The notes under the pieces were generated by a model. That model ran no database searches. It saw only the letters and a program-made list of their open reading frames with translations, and was not told the origin of the DNA. 64,000 bases of DNA from Bacillus sp. FJAT-26390 (GTDB lineage Bacteria; Bacillota; Bacilli; Paenibacillales; Paenibacillaceae), in NCBI RefSeq assembly GCF_001682865.1, contig NZ_MAQX01000011.1, positions 248,614-312,613 on the forward strand, given 5' to 3'. A program made the position numbers and the translations under genes. Shown here piece by piece: positions 17,235 to 23,927 of this stretch. Each line of letters opens with the position of its first letter. Position 1 is the first letter of the stretch.

Positions 17235-17456
17235 TTAGACAGATGAAATAATGCCGCGGTTGCTGTTCTTCGCAAAGTTTATGATAGACTCATACTGGGT
17301 CTTAGCTATGCGACGGTCAGACATCGGAAGTTGAGGATTTTTGACTATCTCAGCGAGCTTCTTGAGCTCCTGCATCTCTTCAGAGGTCACTTTAACCGTT
17401 GTTTTTCCCACGCGCCGCCCTCCTTTAAAGTTTTTTGGAATAAAAAACTTATTCAT
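17235..17456 (-). CDS. Small hypothetical protein (73 aa)
   Basis: A basic, soluble 73-residue protein (MNKFFIPKNFKGGRRVGKTT...), not recognised. It has a predicted helical middle ('SEEMQELKKLAEIVKNPQLPMSDRRIAKTQYESIINFAKNS'). The start at 17456 follows TTAAGGT; a start 6 codons further upstream is possible. A consensus -10 (TATAAT on the - strand, about 17485-17490) precedes it, with a poor -35. A terminator follows it, so it appears to be a real, separately transcribed gene. Confidence 0.55.
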   Translation of the reverse strand: MNKFFIPKNFKGGRRVGKTTVKVTSEEMQELKKLAEIVKNPQLPMSDRRIAKTQYESIINFAKNSNRGIISSV

Positions 17457-17513
17457 AAGCTTTACCTTAATCATCTATGCTCATTATACGCAGCAGTTAA
17501 GTAAACTTGCATG

Positions 17514-17993
17514 TTATTTAGCCTGCGTTCGCGGATTTTGATCATCCATTTCTTCCGGGAACAAATCAGCGAACTCTTTGTTCTGCTTGCTCTTCAAATA
17601 CGATAACCCTGCATAACCCGCTAGGAGCGAGCTGCTCACTACCGCAAAATTGTCCGACGTATTTGCCATGGCTAACGCCGTCTTCGCCAGTATTCCCGTC
17701 CCGATGGCAATCAATAAATCGCCCAAAAAACCAAGATCAAAAAATATCTTTTTCTTTGCATTGCTATGATCCCTGAAGCCAATGACGAAAATAACAAAAT
17801 AATACACCCGCTGTATCCATTTCATTAGCCAATTCGAAGACAGCGCTAAGCCTTCCTCATCATATTCTATGACGAGCTTTGGCAATTCGATAATGCCATT
17901 TTTGACAAAATGACCAATTAGGCCGCCCACTAAGCTCATGGAGATCGATAAACCAAACACCTGAATGAAGGCTTGAAAGCTAGATATGACCAT
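17514..17993 (-). CDS. Small integral membrane protein of unknown function
   Basis: A protein of 159 residues from ATG 17993, preceded by GAAGGGTGG; a GTG start at 18056 would add 21 residues but has no clear ribosome site. Helical hydrophobic segments are visible at 'FIQVFGLSISMSLVGGLIGHFV', 'VYYFVIFVIGF' and 'LGFLGDLLIAIGTGILAKTALAMA'. The arrangement recalls small DUF4257-like Bacillus membrane proteins, but this is uncertain. It follows the alarmone synthetase gene by about 90 bases on the same strand and may belong to its operon. Confidence 0.6.
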   Translation of the reverse strand: MVISSFQAFIQVFGLSISMSLVGGLIGHFVKNGIIELPKLVIEYDEEGLALSSNWLMKWIQRVYYFVIFVIGFRDHSNAKKKIFFDLGFLGDLLIAIGTGILAKTALAMANTSDNFAVVSSSLLAGYAGLSYLKSKQNKEFADLFPEEMDDQNPRTQAK

Positions 17994-18086
17994 CGCTTTA
18001 TGACCACCCTTCAACAACGCATTTTCGATCGGTAGTATGTATTGCACTACTTTCACTTTATGTCGTTGGCAAAAGGTTCACGACTA

Positions 18087-18836
18087 TTATTTTGTCTCGC
18101 CTTCGTCGAACAGGTCAAGCAGCATGCCTGGAATCGAAAAGCTTTGATTGTTCATGATGAGCTGAACCATCTCATCTCCGATATCGCCCTCGCGCTCCTC
18201 CTTGATCGCCTCGATCTCATTGTGGAGCCGCTCCATCTTTAGATCCAGCGCGGATGCCGATTCCGCAGCCTCTTTCAGCTCTTCCAGCAAATGCGGCGGG
18301 ATGGACTGCTGATATTTATAATAGATTTTGTGCTCAAGGCTTGCCCAAAAATCCATTGCGATTGTCCGAATTTGTACCTCTACGCACATGTTTTCGACCC
18401 GGTCCGATATGAATACCGGTACCTCAACGAGCATATGGAGGCTTTGATAGCCGTTTGGCTTAGGATTTTTAATATAATCTTTTATTTCTAAAATTTTTAG
18501 GTCGCTTTGATTTTTCAGCATATCGCTAATGCGGTAAATATCTGATATGAATGAACAGGTGATCCGAAGTCCTGCGATATCCTTAATATTGTTTCGGATG
18601 CTGGTGAAATTAAGCTCGGATTGCTTTCGATAAAGCTTCTCCAATATGCTCTTCGGCGATTTCATGCGTGAGCTTGTGTGCTCAATCGGATTGTAAGCAT
18701 GCAATAAATGAAATTCCTCTTTTAAAATCTCGATCTTTGTTTCCAGCTCCTGAAGCGCAAACTTGTACATCATCAAGAAACGTGTAATCTGATGTTTCAT
18801 TTCTTTAATTTTATGCATTTGATCCATTGCTGCCAT
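18087..18836 (-). CDS. relP: Small alarmone synthetase, YwaC/RelP type (GTP pyrophosphokinase)
   Basis: A 249-residue single-domain RelA/SpoT synthetase that makes (p)ppGpp from ATP and GTP or GDP in the cytosol. Characteristic stretches are 'NPIEHTSSRMKSPKSILEKL', 'DIAGLRITCSFISDIYRI', 'DYIKNPKPNGYQSLHMLVEVPV' and 'VEVQIRTIAMDFWASLEHKIYYKY'. These match B. subtilis YwaC (RelP/SasA) far better than YjbM (RelQ). No hydrolase domain is present. The C-terminus extends about 40 residues beyond YwaC with acidic, helical sequence. YwaC-type enzymes are typically induced by cell-envelope stress. A membrane-protein gene follows, and a MarR-type gene lies just upstream on the same strand (28-base gap), so the three may form one operon. 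Confidence 0.92.
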   Translation of the reverse strand: MAAMDQMHKIKEMKHQITRFLMMYKFALQELETKIEILKEEFHLLHAYNPIEHTSSRMKSPKSILEKLYRKQSELNFTSIRNNIKDIAGLRITCSFISDIYRISDMLKNQSDLKILEIKDYIKNPKPNGYQSLHMLVEVPVFISDRVENMCVEVQIRTIAMDFWASLEHKIYYKYQQSIPPHLLEELKEAAESASALDLKMERLHNEIEAIKEEREGDIGDEMVQLIMNNQSFSIPGMLLDLFDEGETK

Positions 18837-18864
18837 GCGTTCATGTTCCCCTTCCTAAAACTTG

Positions 18865-19281
18865 CTAATCATCAAACAAGGTAAAAATCCTTCTCAAATG
18901 CGCCAAATCCTCCGGTGAGATTCGTTCGCTCATGTACCGAATAATGGCCTCATCGCTTTCTTCAAAGGACTTGATATATCGCCTGCCCTCGTCTGTAATT
19001 TCCAAATAGACGACACGCCTATCCTCTTCTCCCCGATTTCTTCGAATAAGCCCTCTCTCGACAAGCTTGTCCCCAATAAGCGTAACACCACCGGCTGTTA
19101 TGAACAAGAGCTCGGCAAGGTCCGTCGATTTCATTGGGCTTTGGCGGTCCAAATATTGAATCATTCTCGTTTGATTGACTGAGAAGCTGCAGTCCATTCC
19201 CTTGTACCACTCGGCTTTCAGCTTTTTATAAACCCCTTTTAACAGGGGAAACAGCTCCTTCCATTCATCGTAGTCGTTCAT
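18865..19281 (-). CDS. MarR-family transcriptional regulator
   Basis: A 138-residue winged-helix protein: 'CSFSVNQTRMIQYLDRQSPMKSTDLAELLFITAGGVTLIGDKLVERGLIRRNRGEEDRRVVYLEITDEGRRYI' contains the recognition helix and the wing with the DRR motif. The start at 19281 follows GAGGTG; an upstream ATG overlaps this site. It is the first gene before the alarmone synthetase gene on the - strand and is divergent from a second MarR gene at 19388. The targets are not evident; it may control its own operon. Confidence 0.88.
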   Translation of the reverse strand: MNDYDEWKELFPLLKGVYKKLKAEWYKGMDCSFSVNQTRMIQYLDRQSPMKSTDLAELLFITAGGVTLIGDKLVERGLIRRNRGEEDRRVVYLEITDEGRRYIKSFEESDEAIIRYMSERISPEDLAHLRRIFTLFDD

Positions 19282-19306
19282 TTCGCACCTCATTTCTGTT
19301 CGTTTG

Positions 19307-19336
19307 TTGACTTATTAACCTCAAACTTACTATAAT
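19307..19336 (+). promoter_or_regulatory. Sigma-A promoter of the marR gene at 19388
   Basis: TTGACT at 19307-19312, an 18-base spacer and a consensus TATAAT at 19331-19336. The -10 is immediately followed by the palindromic operator at 19337. Confidence 0.8.
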
Positions 19337-19351
19337 TGCGTTGGCAACCTA
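19337..19351. promoter_or_regulatory. MarR operator, copy 1
   Basis: TGCGTTGGCAACCTA is a 7-1-7 inverted repeat with two mismatches, placed directly after the -10 hexamer. The same motif in perfect form lies after the -10 of the MFS gene (21630-21644). Confidence 0.75.
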
Positions 19352-19387
19352 ATTAAATGATAAAATAAATTCACCGAGGTGAATCGA

Positions 19388-19846
19388 ATGAGCAAGGATA
19401 AATATGAAAATGTCGGCCAGTTAATCGAGGTTTTCCAGCGTTTCGGACGAGCCGACTGGCGTAAAAAAACGATGTGGGGCGGACTTAAGCCCAGCGAAAT
19501 TCGCATGCTTATCTGTGTAAAGCAGAGCAATGATAAAGGCATCGCCAATACGAACGTGTCTGAAATAAGCAAATTGCTTCAAGTCACATCGCCTACCGTG
19601 ACGCAGATGCTCAACAGCTTAATTGCCGCGGGTTATGTGCTGCGCTCCGCAGATAAGACAGACCGAAGAATTACGGAAATAACGTTAACGGACAAAGGCG
19701 AGCAGTTAGCAATAAAAGCAATTGAACGCTTCCAAACTATTTTCACCGGTATGATCGATATGCTCGGCAAAGAGCAAAGCGATCAGCTTGTCGGCATGCT
19801 CAATCAAGTTTTTGATTACCTTCAAACGGCACAAGTGAACGATTAG
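19388..19846 (+). CDS. MarR-family regulator of the adjacent MFS pump
   Basis: A 152-residue winged-helix regulator ('LKPSEIRMLICVKQ', 'NVSEISKLLQVTSPTVTQMLNSLIAAGYVLRSADKTDRRITEITLTDKGEQLA'). The start at 19388 follows GAGGTGA. It is convergent with the MFS gene at 19926-21557. Both promoters carry the same 15-base inverted repeat directly after the -10, so this protein probably represses itself and the pump until a ligand releases it. Ligand unknown. Confidence 0.9.
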   Translation: MSKDKYENVGQLIEVFQRFGRADWRKKTMWGGLKPSEIRMLICVKQSNDKGIANTNVSEISKLLQVTSPTVTQMLNSLIAAGYVLRSADKTDRRITEITLTDKGEQLAIKAIERFQTIFTGMIDMLGKEQSDQLVGMLNQVFDYLQTAQVND

Positions 19847-19925
19847 CTGAATATAGAAATGGGATTCCGTTGGAAGCATTGCTGCAAACAACGAAATCCC
19901 TCCTCTGCCGAGCCGCTCCTTAGAA

Positions 19926-21557
19926 TTAATTAAGAGCCGGCTCTTTTTTTAATTTATCTGCTTGTTCAGGCTGTTCCGGATTCGCTTTGGCTTTCATATC
20001 GTTCGAAGTGCGAAGCGGAATTTCTTTTAAGAAAAACACAAGTACGAATGCAACGATCAGCAAGGACATGCCGAATAAGAAAACAACGGTTAACGAATCG
20101 CTTAGTACCGAACGTACCATTTCGATAATGTGCGTAAATAATGGTTGAATCTGCTCCGGAAGCGTCGCGTGCAGCTCTTTCAGCTTAGGCTGATCAAGAA
20201 GCATTTGCGGGTTCAGGAAGCTCGTTAATTTCTCGGCTGTTGCAGGATCTACCTTCGATAAATCCGGCCCTTCACCTGCTTTTACGGCAGCCTCCAGCTT
20301 GCTTGTTAATGTTGAGTTCATAACCGTACCCATTACCGCGATCCCGATTGTACCGCCTAGGTTACGGAACAGGGTAGCAGTAGCCGTAGCTACACCCAGC
20401 TCAGAAGGCGCTACGGCGTTTTGAACCGTCAGCGTAAATACTGGCATTGCAATACCGAGTCCAATACCAAATACGATCATAGCGGCAACAGCCACGCCAA
20501 CATTGGTCATAAAGGCCATCATAAGCATACCAATAACCATGAATGGCATACCCGCCATTGCAAATCGTTTATATTTGCCTGATTTAGAAATCCAGCGACC
20601 TGATAAGGTACTAAGAATAATCATCGCAATCGACATCGGCATATTAACGAAGCCTGATGTTGTTGGCGAAATGCCAAGCACACCCTGTACGAAAAACGGC
20701 AGATACATCATGGCGCCCATCATTCCGGCATTCATGAGGAAGCCGATGGAGTTGGAAACCGTAACGATGCCATTTTTAAACATCGCCAAAGGCAGCACCG
20801 GGCTTTTTGCTTTGCGCTCAATAAGAAGCAAAATAACTAAAAATACAGCGGCTGCCGCAAGCAGTCCGATTATTTCGAAGGAACCCCAGTCGTATTTCGT
20901 TCCTGCCCATGAGAAGCCAAGCAACAACGCGATAATCGTCAGCGTTAAAAATAACGAACCTAAGTAATCGATCGATTCCGTCGTTTTGCGCGCTGTTTTC
21001 GGAAACATTTTCCAAATCATCCCAAATGCTACTAGACCAAGCGGAAGGAAGATCCAGAAAATCCATTTCCACGCGATATGGTCAACCATGAATCCGCCAA
21101 GCGTTGGACCAAGGACACTGGAGAAACCAAAAATAGCCATCATGATGCCGGTCCATTTTGCTCTCTCACGCGGTGCGAATAAATCCCCTACCGCCGTGAC
21201 GGTGGCGGACATTAGAATACCGCCTCCTAAACCTTGTATGCCTCGATACGTAATCAACTGAAAAATCGATGATGACGTTCCGCAAAGAAAGGCGCCAATA
21301 ATAAAGAGTACAATCCCGACTAACAGGAATGGTTTTCGTCCATAAATATCAGACAGTTTCCCTACCAGCACAGTGGCAATTGTTGAGGTGAGCATATAGA
21401 TCGTGATGACCCAAGTGTAATACTCGATGCCCCCTAAAATTGCAATAATTCGCGGCATTGCCGTACTCACGATCGTCTGATTGATAGCTGCGAAGAACAT
21501 CGCTGCCATCAGAGCAATCATGATGGTAACTTTTTTCTTTTGAGTTAATTGCTCCAT
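19926..21557 (-). CDS. MFS drug efflux transporter, DHA2 (EmrB/QacA) family
   Basis: A 543-residue integral membrane protein with about 14 transmembrane helices. Family motifs are visible: 'MFFAAINQTIVSTAMPRI' in helix 1, the motif A loop 'GKLSDIYGRKPFLLVGI', 'YRGIQGLGGGILMSA' and motif C-like 'GFSSVLGPTLGGFMVD'. It exports drugs or other toxic organics by proton antiport. The C-terminal loop and tail are charged. The start at 21557 follows AGGAGT at ten bases. The promoter carries a perfect palindromic operator shared with the convergent MarR gene, so induction by a substrate is expected. Confidence 0.92.
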   Translation of the reverse strand: MEQLTQKKKVTIMIALMAAMFFAAINQTIVSTAMPRIIAILGGIEYYTWVITIYMLTSTIATVLVGKLSDIYGRKPFLLVGIVLFIIGAFLCGTSSSIFQLITYRGIQGLGGGILMSATVTAVGDLFAPRERAKWTGIMMAIFGFSSVLGPTLGGFMVDHIAWKWIFWIFLPLGLVAFGMIWKMFPKTARKTTESIDYLGSLFLTLTIIALLLGFSWAGTKYDWGSFEIIGLLAAAAVFLVILLLIERKAKSPVLPLAMFKNGIVTVSNSIGFLMNAGMMGAMMYLPFFVQGVLGISPTTSGFVNMPMSIAMIILSTLSGRWISKSGKYKRFAMAGMPFMVIGMLMMAFMTNVGVAVAAMIVFGIGLGIAMPVFTLTVQNAVAPSELGVATATATLFRNLGGTIGIAVMGTVMNSTLTSKLEAAVKAGEGPDLSKVDPATAEKLTSFLNPQMLLDQPKLKELHATLPEQIQPLFTHIIEMVRSVLSDSLTVVFLFGMSLLIVAFVLVFFLKEIPLRTSNDMKAKANPEQPEQADKLKKEPALN

Positions 21558-21629
21558 TTGCCCTGCACTCCTAAACATTTTATTTTATTATGACCCATTG
21601 GCAGCAAAACTAATTTTATTAAATTTAGT

Positions 21630-21644
21630 TAGGTTGCCAACCTA
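21630..21644. promoter_or_regulatory. MarR operator, copy 2 (MFS promoter)
   Basis: TAGGTTGCCAACCTA, a perfect 7-1-7 palindrome. On the - strand a consensus TATAAT (21644-21649) directly precedes it, the same geometry as in front of the marR gene. Confidence 0.82.
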
Positions 21645-21736
21645 TTATATGATGATACAATAACTTTAGTACTAAAACAACTGGCAAATCATTTTAATTG
21701 AAAGCACCGCAATAAAAGCATTAAGAACGTAAAAAA

Positions 21737-21766
21737 AAACAGGCCAGAGTAATCTCTGGCCTGTTT
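21737..21766 (-). terminator. Terminator of the Old Yellow Enzyme gene
   Basis: AAACAGGCCAGAG-taat-CTCTGGCCTGTTT with a 9-base A-run on the + strand, which is a T-run on the - strand. Confidence 0.9.
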
Positions 21767-21779
21767 GCTTCCATCTATA

Positions 21780-22904
21780 TTAATCGCCTAACGGAAACCA
21801 ACCTGGCGTATGGACAATAGCCTGCCATAATGGTGTTGGCACGACCAAACGATCTTGGTCGGCTCTGCTAAGCGTTGTTTTTATTTCTGCTTCTCTTCCC
21901 TCGGCCACCTTCTCAACCCAGTCCGGCTCTACGATAAGTTCCCTTCCAATAGCAACAAGCGGAATTCCCGTATCAAGAGCCTTCACCGCGTCATCCGGCG
22001 TATGAATGGAGCCTACACCGATAATAGGCACTAAATGCCCAACGCGCTCCTGTATCCACTCCACGCGTGCTTTGGTCTCATCTGCGCCGCGTCTTGGCAG
22101 AGACCAGAAATCCATCAACGATACATGAAGGTAATCGAGCTCCTTGCCCGCCAGCTCATCAACCAGCTTGAAGGTATCCTCCATCGTAATGCCTGGTGTT
22201 GTCGCTTCCTCAGGAGAGAAACGGTAACCGACAATAAACGGCGCTTTTGCGTGCTCAGCGACTACTCGTTTTACTTCATCAACTACTGCCAGCGGGAAGC
22301 GAAGTCTATTTTCAATGCTTCCGCCCCATCTATCTTCACGCGTATTCGAATGAGATGAGAAAAACTGCTGCAATAGGTAACCGTTGGCGCCATGAATTTC
22401 AACACCATCAAAGCCTGCTGCAATCGCTCTTCTTGTCGTTTCTCCAAAGTGGCGGATAATTTCCACAATTTCCTCGTCGCGCAAAGCTCTAGGAACTACA
22501 GTCGCGTTTTGCTCTGACGCTACCGCGCTTGCGCTAACGACATCTTCGCCGGGAACTAAACTCGGAGGACATTCTCTGCCGCCATGAAAAATTTGCAAGA
22601 CCGCCTTTGAACCTTTTTCTTTAATCGTAGAAGCTAAGCTTCTTAGGCTAGGGATCATTTCATCGCTGTCACCCGCAAATTCACCAGCAAAACCTTTGCC
22701 ATTTGGCGAAACATAAATACAAGCCGTTATGACAAGGCCAACACCGCCTGATCTGCGGCTATAATAGCTGAGCTCGGATTCGGAAACAGTTCCATCCTCA
22801 TTTGAGGAAAAATGGGTCATCGGCGCCATCACGACGCGGTTTTTTAATTCAACTCCGCTATTCAAAGAAAACGATTCAAACAATGGCTTATAATTGGATT
22901 TCAT
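21780..22904 (-). CDS. NADH:flavin oxidoreductase, Old Yellow Enzyme family (YqiG-like)
   Basis: A 374-residue FMN-dependent TIM-barrel ene-reductase that would reduce activated C=C bonds with NAD(P)H. Visible motifs: 'LKNRVVMAPMTHFSSNEDGT' at the N-terminus, 'VLQIFHGGREC', 'AAGFDGVEIHGANGYLLQQFFSSHSNTREDRWGGSIENRLRFPL' and 'IIGVGSIHTPDDA...LVAIGRELIVEPDW' for FMN phosphate. It closely follows B. subtilis YqiG over its whole length. It is monocistronic with its own terminator. The promoter contains an inverted repeat between -35 and -10, which suggests control by an unidentified regulator, possibly the neighbouring stress genes' partner. Confidence 0.92.
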   Translation of the reverse strand: MKSNYKPLFESFSLNSGVELKNRVVMAPMTHFSSNEDGTVSESELSYYSRRSGGVGLVITACIYVSPNGKGFAGEFAGDSDEMIPSLRSLASTIKEKGSKAVLQIFHGGRECPPSLVPGEDVVSASAVASEQNATVVPRALRDEEIVEIIRHFGETTRRAIAAGFDGVEIHGANGYLLQQFFSSHSNTREDRWGGSIENRLRFPLAVVDEVKRVVAEHAKAPFIVGYRFSPEEATTPGITMEDTFKLVDELAGKELDYLHVSLMDFWSLPRRGADETKARVEWIQERVGHLVPIIGVGSIHTPDDAVKALDTGIPLVAIGRELIVEPDWVEKVAEGREAEIKTTLSRADQDRLVVPTPLWQAIVHTPGWFPLGD

Positions 22905-22970
22905 TACTTACATCTCTCCCGTTATCCTATTTATATTCACACATTAACTGTAACTTTTTTTGATACTGTA

Positions 22971-22999
22971 ATATTAGTTTATACAGTTGCGACTGTCAA
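22971..22999 (-). promoter_or_regulatory. Promoter with internal dyad before the Old Yellow Enzyme gene
   Basis: On the - strand TTGACA, a 17-base spacer and TAATAT form a strong promoter. An inverted repeat ACAGTTGCGACTGT (22983-22996) overlaps the -35 and spacer and looks like an operator. A further ACTGTAA copy lies nearer the gene. Confidence 0.7.
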
Positions 23000-23057
23000 G
23001 CGGCAAAAAAAAAGCATATTGAACCACTTGGCCCAAATGCTTTCTTAGTCTTAACAA

Positions 23058-23714
23058 TTATGCTTGTTTATATAAAAATTCAATATCGCTTCTATTGGTA
23101 TACAATGTCCAGTACTCTTCCGCAATTAAATCCGGATCATAAAAGGTCCCTTTGGATACATAACCGGCTATCGTTACCGTACCGACATAAATGCCTTGCG
23201 GATTCAGCTCCTCAGCTAATGTATAAACAAGCGAACGAATGCCAGCTTTGCCTATGGACAAGGAGGATACCGCTGCTGCCGGCGCCAAAGCAAGCCCTCC
23301 GCCCGTAAATAACAGCGTACCCTGCTTCCGCTCGATCATGGCCGGAATCACATGTTTCGCGCTGGTCAGAGCTCCCACTACATTCACCTTGAACTCATCG
23401 ATAAGCCGGGATTCGGTCAAGTCAGTCGGCTTAACCTGAGAAATGACCGCCGCATTATAAAGGAGTACGTCCGGCTCTCCAAATTGCTGCTTAATTTGCG
23501 CAAATGCATTCGCAATGGAATCGGGGTCTGCTGCATCAGCTATAACAGCATACGCCTCAATATCCAGCTCCTCAAGCTCCTTCGCATACTGCTTAAGCGA
23601 TGCTTCGTTGCGAGCAGCAAGCACGATCCGAAACCCTTCCTTGCCGAATTTCCTTGCAACCCCCGCACTAACGCCCGGTCCTGCACCAACAATGACTAAT
23701 AGCGGTTTGCTCAT
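23058..23714 (-). CDS. Short-chain dehydrogenase/reductase, atypical active site
   Basis: A 218-residue Rossmann protein starting at 23714 (AAAGGAGAG ribosome site). The cofactor loop is 'VIVGAGPGVSAGVARKFG' and the 'LLYNAAV' strand replaces the usual NNAG. The catalytic YxxxK is not present as such: the Lys is in 'SSLSIGKAGIRS', but the residue four before it is Leu, not Tyr. Similar 'LSxGKA' motifs occur in a recognisable SDR subgroup, so the protein may use another residue or act without classical catalysis. It stands alone between the Old Yellow Enzyme and the cohesin-SLH gene. Confidence 0.8.
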   Translation of the reverse strand: MSKPLLVIVGAGPGVSAGVARKFGKEGFRIVLAARNEASLKQYAKELEELDIEAYAVIADAADPDSIANAFAQIKQQFGEPDVLLYNAAVISQVKPTDLTESRLIDEFKVNVVGALTSAKHVIPAMIERKQGTLLFTGGGLALAPAAAVSSLSIGKAGIRSLVYTLAEELNPQGIYVGTVTIAGYVSKGTFYDPDLIAEEYWTLYTNRSDIEFLYKQA

Positions 23715-23856
23715 TTTTGTTCTCTCCTTTTCGTTTATATGACAGTCGTCCAATTGAAGGCTAGCATCCAAGTAATTACAAACTTTATCACTGCTAATAA
23801 TCTTTTTCTAATCAATAAATTCTATTGGTTTATAGAATTCCTGTTATTCCAATTAA

Positions 23857-23920
23857 AAAAGTCCCCGAAGGTGCGATGTATACAAGCATAGCCTGTAAGC
23901 ATCCCACATTGGGGGACTTC
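23857..23920 (-). terminator. Long terminator after the cohesin-SLH gene
   Basis: AAGTCCCC...GGGGACTT outer stem enclosing GTGGGATG/CATCGCAC and TACAGGC/GCTTGTA inner stems, ending in TTTTTT on the - strand. Confidence 0.75.
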
Positions 23921-23927
23921 CGATTAC

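Noticed and set aside
19856..19905. GGGATTCCGTT...AACGAAATCCC as a terminator between the MarR and DHA2 pump genes
   Set aside because: Two mismatches, a long loop and no T-run in either direction.
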